This document shows, piece after piece, positions 43,690 to 52,948 of a stretch of DNA of 64,000 nt. Position 1 is the stretch's first letter. Each line of letters begins with the position of its first letter. A program made the position numbers and the translations under genes. The DNA lies in assembly GCA_913063375.1 (NCBI GenBank), contig CAJXXR010000010.1, positions 1 to 64,000 of the forward strand, in the 5' to 3' direction. A model generated the notes under the pieces. That model made no database searches, was not told the DNA's origin, and saw nothing but the letters and a program-made list of their open reading frames with translations. Source of the stretch: an uncultured Flavobacteriales bacterium (GTDB lineage Bacteria > Bacteroidota > Bacteroidia > Flavobacteriales > CAJXXR01).

Positions 43690-45810
43690 ATGCATTTTTT
43701 AAGAATATACTTTTTAAGTATTTGTTGCCTGTTATTTGCAACAAGTACCGCACAATGCCCAGATATCGTCATTGCTGGCGATGTTATCAATGAAAATCCT
43801 TGTGGGATAGGTCCAAATGGAAGTATTCATTTATCCATTTCGGGGGGGCTAGAGCCTTATACTATTTCATGGACAAATGGGGATACAGATCAAGATTCAA
43901 TTATCGATTTGGTAGCTGGATCCTATGGAGTTACTGTTATAGACTCCAACAACTGTACTGCTGTTGCTGGATTTCAAGTATTGTTAACAGATACTATGAC
44001 CTACCAAGATTTGAGTATTTATCCTAGCTGTGATGGCGATTCAGGTACAGGAATTATTTCTGTATTGGGAGGGAATCCACCCTATGAATATTTATGGTCG
44101 AATGGCTCTCAAGATTCTACAGCGTCCAATTTACCGGTAGGTGTTCATAGTATTACCGTAACTGATCAAAGTAATTGTACGATTACTATGGAGGTTGAAA
44201 TTATTACGAACCCTGATCTAGAAGTATTCCCAGTAGTTAGTAACCCAATGTGCTTTTCCGATTTTGGATCGGTTTCCTTGTTTATTTTAGGAGGTGCACC
44301 TCCCTATGAGATTGATTGGTTAGGAAATGATTCAACAGCGGTTGCTCCTGGTACCTATAATGTATCTGTTACTGACGCTAGTAATTGTAATAAGTTAGTT
44401 GCGTACCACATACTCAGTGAAGCTTCTATTGAAGTGGATTTGAGTCTTGAATTGCAAAATTGTAATACAAATACGTATAGCGTGCAAACTAGTATTACTG
44501 GCGGAAATTCGCCATATATTTTGGACTGGTTTGGACTGGATACCAATGCTGTGATTGCAGGAAGTTACCCGTATGAAGTTATGGATTCGTTAGGGTGTGT
44601 ATTTACCGATACCCTAATTATTGATTCAGTAGATAGTTTATCAATAGAATTGACCTTTGGGATGTTAGGTTGTGCTGAAGATAGTACGCTTGCAAATATG
44701 GAAATTGAAGGAGGGATGGCTCCTTATGAGATTGTTTGGTCTGGTACAGATTCAGATAGTTTGGTTTCAGTAGTTTATTCAGGTATTAACTGGGTAGAGG
44801 TTTCAGATGCTAGAGGATGTGTGTTGAGAGACTCTTTTGATGTTGTAAGTCCAGATTTATTTACAGTTGAATTCGAAATTACGCCTACAAATTGTAATAT
44901 GATTAATGGTTCTATTATAACCCACGTTATTGGAGGATCAGGTAATTCCAATGTGTATTATAATGGGAACGCGATGGATACCATAATGACTGGGTTGGAA
45001 GAAGGATTCTATTCTTTTTCAATAGTTGATCATAATGGCTGTGAAATGGATACTACCGTTGAAGTTCCAGCTGTGCCGCATTTCTATTTAGATAGTTTTG
45101 AAATAGTTTCAAATACCTGTAATGGGGATTCAAACGCTTCTATTAACTTGAGATTCGAAGGTATAGAAGGGGTGTTGGATTTAATATGGAATACAGGTGA
45201 TACAACTGCATTTATAGATAGCCTAACTGCAGGACAGTATACTTTAATTGCTTCTGACAGTACGGGTTGTTCATTTGATACTACCTTTATTGTTGAGGTG
45301 GTAGATCCTGTATACATTTCTAGTGTTGTAGCTTACAATCCTTGTGATAGTTTAGAGGAATTTATACGCATTGTCCCAGGGGGAGGAACACCTCCCTATG
45401 AAATATATTGGGAAATTGACGGTTCGTCAGATTCTACACTTTACATAGACCATATAGATACTTATACTGTAACGGTTACGGATTCAAGTGGTTGTTCAAC
45501 TACTGCTATTATCCAGGCTGTTGGTGATGCTGTTGGTGGTGAATATTGTTTTAAGATACCAAATGCATTTTCTCCAAATGGTGATGGTTATAATGATGAA
45601 TGGATTATTTCTGGTCTTGAAATTCATCCAAATAATACCTTAAAAGTGTTCGATCGTTGGGGAATGAAAGTTTATGAAACCTCTAATTATGATTCTGATT
45701 GGGTTGGAGATAATGATGGAAATGAATTGCCGATGGGTTCTTATTTCTATATCCTTGATCTGGGTGACGGTGTGCATATTTTCAATGGTTCAATCTCAAT
45801 AAAGCGTTAA
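43690..45810 (+). CDS. SprB-repeat surface protein with type B (gliding) T9SS sorting domain
   Basis: A 706-residue adhesin-like protein. After the signal peptide (RIYFLSICCLLFATSTAQ) come about seven tandem SprB-type repeats of 80-90 residues, each with the pattern GG-xPPY-x-xxW-xNG and a terminal VTVTDxxxC. The end has the CHU_C gliding-motility domain: IPNAFSPNGDGYNDEW, KVFDRWGMKVYE and YFYILDLGDG. Such proteins are exported by T9SS and attached to the cell surface. The PorP/SprF gene starts one base after the stop, the usual pairing in which the PorP/SprF protein handles this specific cargo. Confidence 0.92.
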   Translation: MHFLRIYFLSICCLLFATSTAQCPDIVIAGDVINENPCGIGPNGSIHLSISGGLEPYTISWTNGDTDQDSIIDLVAGSYGVTVIDSNNCTAVAGFQVLLTDTMTYQDLSIYPSCDGDSGTGIISVLGGNPPYEYLWSNGSQDSTASNLPVGVHSITVTDQSNCTITMEVEIITNPDLEVFPVVSNPMCFSDFGSVSLFILGGAPPYEIDWLGNDSTAVAPGTYNVSVTDASNCNKLVAYHILSEASIEVDLSLELQNCNTNTYSVQTSITGGNSPYILDWFGLDTNAVIAGSYPYEVMDSLGCVFTDTLIIDSVDSLSIELTFGMLGCAEDSTLANMEIEGGMAPYEIVWSGTDSDSLVSVVYSGINWVEVSDARGCVLRDSFDVVSPDLFTVEFEITPTNCNMINGSIITHVIGGSGNSNVYYNGNAMDTIMTGLEEGFYSFSIVDHNGCEMDTTVEVPAVPHFYLDSFEIVSNTCNGDSNASINLRFEGIEGVLDLIWNTGDTTAFIDSLTAGQYTLIASDSTGCSFDTTFIVEVVDPVYISSVVAYNPCDSLEEFIRIVPGGGTPPYEIYWEIDGSSDSTLYIDHIDTYTVTVTDSSGCSTTAIIQAVGDAVGGEYCFKIPNAFSPNGDGYNDEWIISGLEIHPNNTLKVFDRWGMKVYETSNYDSDWVGDNDGNELPMGSYFYILDLGDGVHIFNGSISIKR

Positions 45811-45811
45811 G

Positions 45812-46780
45812 ATGTCATTAAGAAAAATAATAATATCGTGTATTAGTGTTATTAGCGGAGTAGCAATGGCACAACAATCTCCACTCTATAGTTCATATGC
45901 TTCAAGTGAGTTGTCTATAAATCCATCATTCTCTGGGATCTATGATTATATTCCAGTGCAATTAGTGCATAGAACACAATGGTCAGGTATGGATGAAAGT
46001 CCAAGTACTACAACTTTATCGGCGCATACAGCAATTGACGATAATAATGGAGTTGGTTTGGTATTTCAATCGGATGAATATGGACTAATAGAACAAAGTT
46101 TCACAACTTTGAGCTATGCGTATAGGACTCCTGTAGGATTGGATTATAATATGGCATTTGGATTGGGGGTTAAATTAGGTCAATTAACTTTTAGAAATTC
46201 AGAGGCACAGACACATATGGGATATGATCCTGTTTTTAATGGGCAAGATCAATCTTCTTTTAATGTAGATTTTAATTTTGGATGGTCCATCTTTAGTGAT
46301 GATTTATTGGCAGGTTTCTCCATAGACAACCTTATAGAATCTGACCTTAAATTGTCTAATGAGGATGTGAAATCCAATGCTATAGAAAGAGAGTATAAAG
46401 TATTTGGTCACTATTATTTGGAGCTCAGAAATTTATATGATTTTGCTTTAGAACCCGCAATGTTAGTTCGTTTTACTGAAAAGGGTCAGTTCCAAACTGA
46501 TGTGAATGTAAATCTTGTTTATCAAGATTTCGTTTATGCTGGTTTAATGTACAGGTTACAGGATGCTGTAGGTATGAATGTAGGTTTTAGAGGTCGGAAA
46601 TTTAGCTTTGGATATGTATACGAATACGGTACATCCGATTTGTCAGATTATAATTCTGGATCACATGAATTCTTTGTGGGAATCAATTTAGAAAAGACAA
46701 GGTCAAGCCAAAACAACCGTTGGTATGATAGACATAAAACTGGAGATTGGTCTGAAGGTAGTGGTATCTTCGTTAGATAA
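45812..46780 (+). CDS. PorP/SprF family T9SS membrane protein
   Basis: A 322-residue outer-membrane protein with signal peptide (ISCISVISGVAMAQ) and the family start QQSPLYSSYASSELSINPSFSG. The strand-rich body ends in EFFVGINLEK and a short tail. Family members act with type B CTD cargo; each SprF-like protein is usually needed for secretion or attachment of the adhesin encoded next to it, here the SprB-repeat protein. A strong terminator follows. Confidence 0.92.
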   Translation: MSLRKIIISCISVISGVAMAQQSPLYSSYASSELSINPSFSGIYDYIPVQLVHRTQWSGMDESPSTTTLSAHTAIDDNNGVGLVFQSDEYGLIEQSFTTLSYAYRTPVGLDYNMAFGLGVKLGQLTFRNSEAQTHMGYDPVFNGQDQSSFNVDFNFGWSIFSDDLLAGFSIDNLIESDLKLSNEDVKSNAIEREYKVFGHYYLELRNLYDFALEPAMLVRFTEKGQFQTDVNVNLVYQDFVYAGLMYRLQDAVGMNVGFRGRKFSFGYVYEYGTSDLSDYNSGSHEFFVGINLEKTRSSQNNRWYDRHKTGDWSEGSGIFVR

Positions 46781-46800
46781 TTATCCTTTACTATAAAATA

Positions 46801-46834
46801 AAAACTCCTTAGATTATTTCTAAGGAGTTTTTTT
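46801..46834 (+). terminator. Rho-independent terminator after the PorP/SprF gene
   Basis: AAAACTCCTTAGA (46801-46813), loop TTATT, TCTAAGGAGTTTT (46819-46831), then T. Confidence 0.87.
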
Positions 46835-46880
46835 ATGTCCTTTATTGTATCTTTAATAGATAATATTGAAGGAGGATTCT

Positions 46881-48395
46881 ATGAAAATATTATCTACAAA
46901 TCAGATTCGTGCTTGGGATCAATATACGATTGAAAACTTACCTATATCTTCCATAGATTTGATGGAGAAAGCCGCTATCAAATGTGTGAAATGGTTACAA
47001 AACAACTTTTCAGGAAAGCGGAAGTATATTCTATTTATTGGTACAGGTAATAATGGTGGTGATGGGCTTGCCATGGCTAGATTCTTAAAAAGTAATCGCC
47101 AAGATGTTGATGTTTTTGCTTTGAAGTCAAAGCCTACTGGAAGTGATGATTTCAATGAGCAGTTGAAAAGGGCAAGGGAGGAAGGAATTCCGATTAATTC
47201 ATTTCAGGAATATGGTGACTTCATCAAGCCTACTAAAAATGATCTACTTATTGATGCTCTTTTTGGTACAGGGTTGAATAGAGCAATTGAAGGTGACTAT
47301 GCCAATTTCTTAGAGAAAATAAATAATTTACCTGGAATTAAAATTTCAATTGATATTCCAAGTGGAATATCTGCAGATTTTTCTTTTACCCATCAAGCGG
47401 TTTTTAAGGCCGATTATACGTTAAGCTTTCAGGTACCAAAATTGGCTTTTCTTTTGCCTGAAAATGACAAATTTATCGGTGATTGGAAGATATTGGATAT
47501 TGGGCTTATGCTCGGATTTCTGGATACAATTCCCTTAAATACGGAATTATTGGACCCTAATGATATTCAACACGTACTAAAGCCACGGCCAAAGTATGCA
47601 CACAAAGGTACTTTTGGGCATACTTTACTCCTGGGAGGAAGTTTTGGAATGACCGGTGCGATTCTTTTGGCTTCAAAAGCAGCTATGCGCATGGGGACAG
47701 GTTTGTTAACCGTGTCCTGTTTGCCTGATGTTTATGGTCCTTTATTGACAAGTCTGCCTGAGGCTATGAGTTTGCTGTCTGAAGATTCCAAGGAATTGGT
47801 GTTTTCAACGATTGATTATGCCAAATTTACCGCCATTGGAATTGGTCCTGGATTGAATAAAAAGGAAAATAGCTTATTACTACTAAAAGAGGTTTTAGCA
47901 AATTCGAATGGTGGATTAGTCATTGATGCAGATGCTATCAATTTATTGGGAAAGCATAAGGGGTTGTTAGATGATATGCCAAAACAGACAATTTTGACTC
48001 CACATGTGAAGGAGTTTGATCGAATTACCAATACACATACTAATCATGAAGAACGTATACGTTCAGCTAGGGAATTTGCTATAAAGTATGATTGTATTCT
48101 TGTCTTAAAAGGGGCCTATACAGCAGTTGTTTCATCTGAAGGAAAGTGTTATTTCAATGCGACAGGAAATCCTGGAATGGCAACAGGTGGGAGTGGAGAT
48201 GTATTGCTGGGAATGATCGCCGCCTTGCTGGCTCAAGGCATTTCTCCCATTGATGCTGCAAGGTTTGGCGTGTATATACATGGGGTGGCTGGTGATTTGG
48301 GGGCAAGGAAGGTAGGAGAACATAGTTTGATTCCTTCTGATATTATTGATTTCCTTCCCGTTGCGATTCAATCCTTTTATAATTTGGAGTATTAA
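46881..48395 (+). CDS. nnr: Bifunctional NAD(P)HX epimerase/dehydratase
   Basis: Repairs hydrated NAD(P)H. The N-terminal epimerase domain has IGTGNNGGDGLAMARFL and the ADP- or ATP-dependent dehydratase domain has GSFGMTGAILLASKAAMRMG and GNPGMATGGSGDVLLGMIAALL. The start is the ATG at 46881 (MKILSTNQIRAWDQYT, 504 residues), because AAGGAGG (46869-46875), an unusually strong Shine-Dalgarno sequence for this phylum, sits just before it. A TTG at 46866 would overlap that site. Confidence 0.94.
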   Translation: MKILSTNQIRAWDQYTIENLPISSIDLMEKAAIKCVKWLQNNFSGKRKYILFIGTGNNGGDGLAMARFLKSNRQDVDVFALKSKPTGSDDFNEQLKRAREEGIPINSFQEYGDFIKPTKNDLLIDALFGTGLNRAIEGDYANFLEKINNLPGIKISIDIPSGISADFSFTHQAVFKADYTLSFQVPKLAFLLPENDKFIGDWKILDIGLMLGFLDTIPLNTELLDPNDIQHVLKPRPKYAHKGTFGHTLLLGGSFGMTGAILLASKAAMRMGTGLLTVSCLPDVYGPLLTSLPEAMSLLSEDSKELVFSTIDYAKFTAIGIGPGLNKKENSLLLLKEVLANSNGGLVIDADAINLLGKHKGLLDDMPKQTILTPHVKEFDRITNTHTNHEERIRSAREFAIKYDCILVLKGAYTAVVSSEGKCYFNATGNPGMATGGSGDVLLGMIAALLAQGISPIDAARFGVYIHGVAGDLGARKVGEHSLIPSDIIDFLPVAIQSFYNLEY

Positions 48396-48486
48396 GAATG
48401 GTTATAAAAAAGCTTAACATTATTTAACCCCCTTTCAGGGCATTGGTCCTCCTTATTTAATTAATATTGCACCATTAATAATTGGT

Positions 48487-49170
48487 ATGATTCGACTACA
48501 AAATATTCATAAAAGCTATTCGGTTGGCTCTGGGAAATTGAAAGTCCTTAAGGGGTTAGATATCCATATTCAGGAAGGTGAATTGGTTGCTATTATGGGG
48601 TCTTCAGGCTCTGGGAAATCTACATTGCTTAATATTCTTGGTATATTGGATTCTCATGATGAAGGTGATTATATACTGGGAGGGACCGTTATAGAAAGTC
48701 TTACTGAAAAAAGAGCTGCAGGCTTAAGGAATAGATTGTTGGGGTTTGTATTCCAATCCTTCAACTTATTACCATTCAAAACAGCCTTGGAAAATGTTGC
48801 ATTACCACTTTATTATCAGAAGGTGCCAAGGAAGAAACGGTATCAATTGGCAATGGAATATCTGGAAAAGGTAGGCTTGAAAGATTGGGCTGAACATAGA
48901 CCAAGTGAGCTTTCAGGTGGACAAAAGCAAAGGGTCGCTATAGCAAGGGCACTTGTTGGGCAACCTAAGGTTATTTTGGCTGATGAGCCTACAGGAGCGT
49001 TAGATACTACAACCTCTCATGAAGTTATGGATCTGTTTCGTCAGATAAATAAAGAAGGTAAAACAATCATTATCGTAACCCATGAAGAAGATATTGCCGC
49101 TATGACTGATAAAGTCATTAGGTTAAAGGATGGGCAGATTGAGAAGATTGAAATAAATGTCAAGAAATAA
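48487..49170 (+). CDS. MacB/LolD-type ABC transporter ATP-binding protein
   Basis: A 227-residue ATPase with Walker A MGSSGSGKSTLLNIL, signature LSGGQKQRVAIARAL, Walker B VILADEPTGALD and the switch histidine in IIIVTHEEDIA. Its FxxxSFNLLPFKTALENVALPLYY region is typical of the LolD/MacB class. It forms an operon with two FtsX-fold permeases and an adaptor (48487-52778), overlapping the first permease by one base. The class powers mechanotransmission rather than direct transport: export of peptides, antibiotics or lipoproteins from the periplasm. Confidence 0.93.
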   Translation: MIRLQNIHKSYSVGSGKLKVLKGLDIHIQEGELVAIMGSSGSGKSTLLNILGILDSHDEGDYILGGTVIESLTEKRAAGLRNRLLGFVFQSFNLLPFKTALENVALPLYYQKVPRKKRYQLAMEYLEKVGLKDWAEHRPSELSGGQKQRVAIARALVGQPKVILADEPTGALDTTTSHEVMDLFRQINKEGKTIIIVTHEEDIAAMTDKVIRLKDGQIEKIEINVKK

Positions 49171-50405
49171 TGCGACTTTTAGAAGCTTGGCAAGAACTCG
49201 TAGAATCAATAAGTAAAAACAAATTGCGAACCTTCCTTACTGGATTCAGTGTGGCTTGGGGGATTTTCATGTTTATTATTTTACTTGGATCTGGAAATGG
49301 ACTGATGAATGGGGTAACGAAAGCCTATTCTGATGATGCTACCAATAGTTTATGGCTGTGGAGTGGAAGGACGACCAAGGAATATGCCGGTTTCCAAGTG
49401 GGGAGGTATGTACAATGGACCAATGCAGACTTTGAATTAATAAAGAATAAATTCCCACAATTACCTTACGCAACAGCGAGGTATAATTTCTGGAGAGCAA
49501 ATATTCAATACAAAAATGAAGCCTCGAATTATCAAACAAGAGGCGTACACCCGGATCATCAAATATTAGAAAAAACCATTATTCAAAAGGGGCGATATTT
49601 AAATCAAACTGACCTTGATGAGAATAGAAAGGTTATTGTTATTGGGAAAAATATAGCTTTCGAAATTTTCAAAGATGTAGATCCAGTTGGGAAATATTTG
49701 AACCTTATGGAGGTTCCTTTCCAGGTTATTGGGGTTTTTAATGATGAAGGGAATGTAGGTGAGAATTCTAAGGCTTTTATCCCGATTACTACCACACAAA
49801 GAGTATTTGTAGGTAGAGATGATATTCGAGCGATGATTTTTTCAACGGGAGATCTAAGCATTGAAGAAGCGGCAAAGATTGGAAAGGAGATAGAATTGAC
49901 CTTAAAGTCGAGGCACAATATTCATCCTGATGATGAAAGGGCGGTCTATGTTAGAGATAATAATAAGGAATTTGCTCAAATAAGTAATATTATAGTTGGA
50001 ATAAAGGGCTTTGTATTTATCCTATCTATATTGACTATTCTAATTGGAGTAGTAGGCGTCAGTAGTATTATGACAGTTGTTGTAAAAGAAAGGACGCGTG
50101 AAATTGGGATCCGAAAAGCCATCGGTGCTACACCTTGGTCTATTGTTTCCAGTATTATGTTTGAATCAGTGCTGATTACGTCATTTGCAGGATATATTGG
50201 AATGCTTTTAGGAATTGGAACCTTAGAATATGTAAATGCTCAATTTCCAGAAGGTTTACATGAGATGGTTCAAAATCCTACTGTAGACATTGGAGTGGTA
50301 CTAAATGCTACCTTGGTATTAGTTATTTGCGGAAGTATTGCTGGATTTATTCCTGCTTTCAGAGCTGCGAAAATTAAACCTATTGAGGCTTTAAGAGAAG
50401 AATAA
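49170..50405 (+). CDS. MacB/FtsX-type ABC transporter permease (first)
   Basis: A 411-residue permease: one N-terminal helix after an amphipathic start (LEAWQELVESISKNKLRTFLTG), a large periplasmic MacB_PCD domain (about 45-280) and three C-terminal helices with the family motif VKERTREIGIRKAIGATPW. It ends IKPIEALREE. The next permease begins one base after its stop. Having two different permease chains suggests a heterodimeric MacB-like exporter. Confidence 0.92.
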   Translation: MRLLEAWQELVESISKNKLRTFLTGFSVAWGIFMFIILLGSGNGLMNGVTKAYSDDATNSLWLWSGRTTKEYAGFQVGRYVQWTNADFELIKNKFPQLPYATARYNFWRANIQYKNEASNYQTRGVHPDHQILEKTIIQKGRYLNQTDLDENRKVIVIGKNIAFEIFKDVDPVGKYLNLMEVPFQVIGVFNDEGNVGENSKAFIPITTTQRVFVGRDDIRAMIFSTGDLSIEEAAKIGKEIELTLKSRHNIHPDDERAVYVRDNNKEFAQISNIIVGIKGFVFILSILTILIGVVGVSSIMTVVVKERTREIGIRKAIGATPWSIVSSIMFESVLITSFAGYIGMLLGIGTLEYVNAQFPEGLHEMVQNPTVDIGVVLNATLVLVICGSIAGFIPAFRAAKIKPIEALREE

Positions 50406-50406
50406 G

Positions 50407-51672
50407 ATGAGCGCTTTACTAGATAGAGATCGTTGGAGAGAAATTACCCAAACTATAACCGAAAATTGGTTCTGGTCTGTCGTGACAGGTTTTGGCGTTT
50501 TTTGGGGAATATTATTGATTATTATATTGATGGGTGCTGGTAATGGTCTTCAAAAGGGTATTGGTAAGACCTTTGATATGGGAGTAACCAATAGCGTTTA
50601 TCTCTGGGGCGGACGTACTGCAAAACCTTATAGAGGTCATTCAGCAAATAGGAGAATACAATTGAATAATTCAGATGTCAAGGCTATCAATACTAAAATT
50701 GATGGAATTGATATTATCGCGCCAAGAAATCAATTAGGAGGTTACGGAAGTAATAATAATATTGTTAGAGGATTGGAAACAGGCTCCTTTACAGTATACG
50801 GTGATTATCCGGACCATATTAAGATAAAACCTGTTGATTTTCTTCATGGTAGAATGATCAATGAAATTGATATTCGAGATAGAAGGAAGGTTGCCGTAAT
50901 AGGTGATCGTGTGCTGGCTACCTTGTTTACTACGGATGAAGATCCAATTGGGGAAATGATCCAGGTAAATGGAATTAATTTTACAGTAGTTGGTGTTTTT
51001 GCTCCTAAAGGTATGGGGGGAGATTCACAAGAAGACAGTGAATCCATTAAAATCCCATTTTCCACCTTTCAGCAAGCTTTTAATTATGGAGATAGAGTTG
51101 GCTGGTTAGCATTTTCAGCACAGGATCATATTTCTTCTGCCGCAGTTGAAAAGGAAGTTAGAAAATTGCTTTATGAGCGTCATATAATTCATCCAGAAGA
51201 CCGTAGGGCTTTAGGGGGATATAATGCTGAAAAGGAATTCAGAAAGATGCAAAGTCTCTTTAGTGGGATTAGTTTACTTTGTTTATTCATTGGCCTGATG
51301 TCTTTGATTGCCGGATGTGTAGGGGTTAGTAATATCATGCTTATCCTGGTTAAAGAAAGAACAAGAGAAATAGGGGTACGTAGAGCATTGGGAGCTACTC
51401 CAATTCAGATACTAGGACAGTTGGTTATGGAGTCAGTAGTATTGACTATGTTGGCTGGGATTCTAGGATTTATTCTTGGGATTTGGTTGTTAGAATATAT
51501 GGGCATGGCAATGGCAGGAGATCCAACTGCTATGGTTCAAGACCCAGAAGTTGAAATAGGAGTAATTATTCAAGCATTTATCATTTTAGTGGTATCAGGG
51601 GCCTTAGCAGGTTTGATTCCCGCAATTCAGGCATTGAAAATAAAGCCTGTAGATGCTTTGAGGTACGAATAA
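50407..51672 (+). CDS. MacB/FtsX-type ABC transporter permease (second)
   Basis: A 421-residue paralogue of the preceding permease, with the same layout: RDRWREITQTITENWFWSV start, periplasmic domain, and the C-terminal motif VKERTREIGVRRALGATPI, ending IKPVDALRYE. It is followed after 26 bases by the adaptor gene. Sequence similarity indicates an internal duplication that predates the present operon. Confidence 0.92.
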   Translation: MSALLDRDRWREITQTITENWFWSVVTGFGVFWGILLIIILMGAGNGLQKGIGKTFDMGVTNSVYLWGGRTAKPYRGHSANRRIQLNNSDVKAINTKIDGIDIIAPRNQLGGYGSNNNIVRGLETGSFTVYGDYPDHIKIKPVDFLHGRMINEIDIRDRRKVAVIGDRVLATLFTTDEDPIGEMIQVNGINFTVVGVFAPKGMGGDSQEDSESIKIPFSTFQQAFNYGDRVGWLAFSAQDHISSAAVEKEVRKLLYERHIIHPEDRRALGGYNAEKEFRKMQSLFSGISLLCLFIGLMSLIAGCVGVSNIMLILVKERTREIGVRRALGATPIQILGQLVMESVVLTMLAGILGFILGIWLLEYMGMAMAGDPTAMVQDPEVEIGVIIQAFIILVVSGALAGLIPAIQALKIKPVDALRYE

Positions 51673-51698
51673 GATTAGGTTATAAATTATCAGATAGT

Positions 51699-52778
51699 AT
51701 GAAAAGAGTAATTTTTAATATGCTTGGGCTACTTCTTTTTGGTGGTGTAGTGTATACAGGGTATTTTCTTTATGAGAAGAATCAAGAGCCTGAAGTAGTT
51801 TTTGAAACAACTCAAATTGAAAAAGGAAGTATCACAAAGAAAACAGTTGCTAATGGTACTGTTGTTCCAAGAAAAGAAATTGAGGTAAAACCACAAATAT
51901 CTGGTATTATTGAAACTATTTTCGTGGAGGCTGGTGATAAGGTTAATATTGGCGATCATATTGCGAAAATCAAGGTGATCCCTAATATAATGAGCTTGAA
52001 CAATGCTGAAAACAGAGTCAGTGTTGCTCAAATCACCTTTGATGCTACTCAGCGTGATTATGATAGAAATAAGAAATTGGTAGACAATGAAGTGATTTCA
52101 TTTTCTGAATTTCAAAACTTCGAATCAAATTACCTAAAGGCACAGGAAGAATTGAGTCGGGCAAAAGCCAACCTTCAAATTGTGAAAGATGGTTCTTCTA
52201 AAAAGATGGGCAAGGTGAGTAATACACTTATAAAAGCTACTACTGCGGGAATGGTTTTGGATATTCCAGTAAAAGAAGGAAACCAAGTTATTGAGTCCAA
52301 TAATTTTAATGATGGATCTACCATTGCTGTAATTGCAGATATGCAGGATTTAATCTTTGAAGGAAAGATTGATGAAGCAGAAGTTGGTAAGTTGGCTTAT
52401 GGAATGCCTTTATTAATTAGAATTGGAGCACTGCCAGGAGATACATTTAGGGCTGAGTTGAATTATATATCTCCAAAAGGGAAGGTAGAAAATGGCGCTA
52501 TACAGTTTGAAATTAAGGCGAATTTAAAAACGCCTAAAGATAAATTTATTCGGGCAGGATATAGTGCGAATGCGGATATCGTATTGGATCAAAGAAAGAA
52601 CATCTGGATGTTGAATGAAGCTGTTTTACAGTTCGACAAGGAGAAAAAGAGCTTCGTTGAGGTAGAAATTGATTCTCAAATTTTCGAAAAAAGATATGTG
52701 GAGCTAGGTTTATCCGATGCTCAAAATGTTGAAGTCCTATCTGGTTTGGAAGAAAAGGATAAGATTAAGAGACAATAA
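51699..52778 (+). CDS. Periplasmic adaptor of the MacA/HlyD (RND-type) family
   Basis: A 359-residue membrane-fusion protein: N-terminal anchor (VIFNMLGLLLFGGVVYTGYFLY), barrel-sandwich half-motifs (GTVVPRKEIEVKPQISGII and VEAGDKVNIGDHIAKI), an alpha-hairpin (about 105-170), then beta-barrel and membrane-proximal domains. It links the ABC permeases to an outer-membrane TolC channel. No TolC gene is in this operon, so the channel must be encoded elsewhere. A strong terminator closes the operon. Confidence 0.92.
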   Translation: MKRVIFNMLGLLLFGGVVYTGYFLYEKNQEPEVVFETTQIEKGSITKKTVANGTVVPRKEIEVKPQISGIIETIFVEAGDKVNIGDHIAKIKVIPNIMSLNNAENRVSVAQITFDATQRDYDRNKKLVDNEVISFSEFQNFESNYLKAQEELSRAKANLQIVKDGSSKKMGKVSNTLIKATTAGMVLDIPVKEGNQVIESNNFNDGSTIAVIADMQDLIFEGKIDEAEVGKLAYGMPLLIRIGALPGDTFRAELNYISPKGKVENGAIQFEIKANLKTPKDKFIRAGYSANADIVLDQRKNIWMLNEAVLQFDKEKKSFVEVEIDSQIFEKRYVELGLSDAQNVEVLSGLEEKDKIKRQ

Positions 52779-52800
52779 AAGCCCTTGTCAATATGGGTGA

Positions 52801-52838
52801 AAAAGGCCAATTCTTGTATAAGGAATTGGCCTTTTTTT
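52801..52838 (+). terminator. Terminator of the MacAB-like operon
   Basis: AAAAGGCCAATTC (52801-52813), a 9-base loop and GAATTGGCCTTTT (52823-52835), then T. Confidence 0.87.
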
Positions 52839-52900
52839 CGTTCTTATACCTAATACTGTTTAAATATTAAGATTGTTCACCTTTGGATAGTATAATAGCC

Positions 52901-52930
52901 TTTATTTATTCAGTGAATAAATTATCTTTG
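52901..52930 (+). promoter_or_regulatory. Predicted promoter of the glutaminyl cyclotransferase gene
   Basis: TATCTTTG (52923-52930) is a perfect -7 box with TTTA at 52901-52904, 18 bases upstream. The predicted transcript start near 52937 is only about 12 bases before the TTG start. Confidence 0.55.
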
Positions 52931-52948
52931 CGAAAACCATTTTGAATT

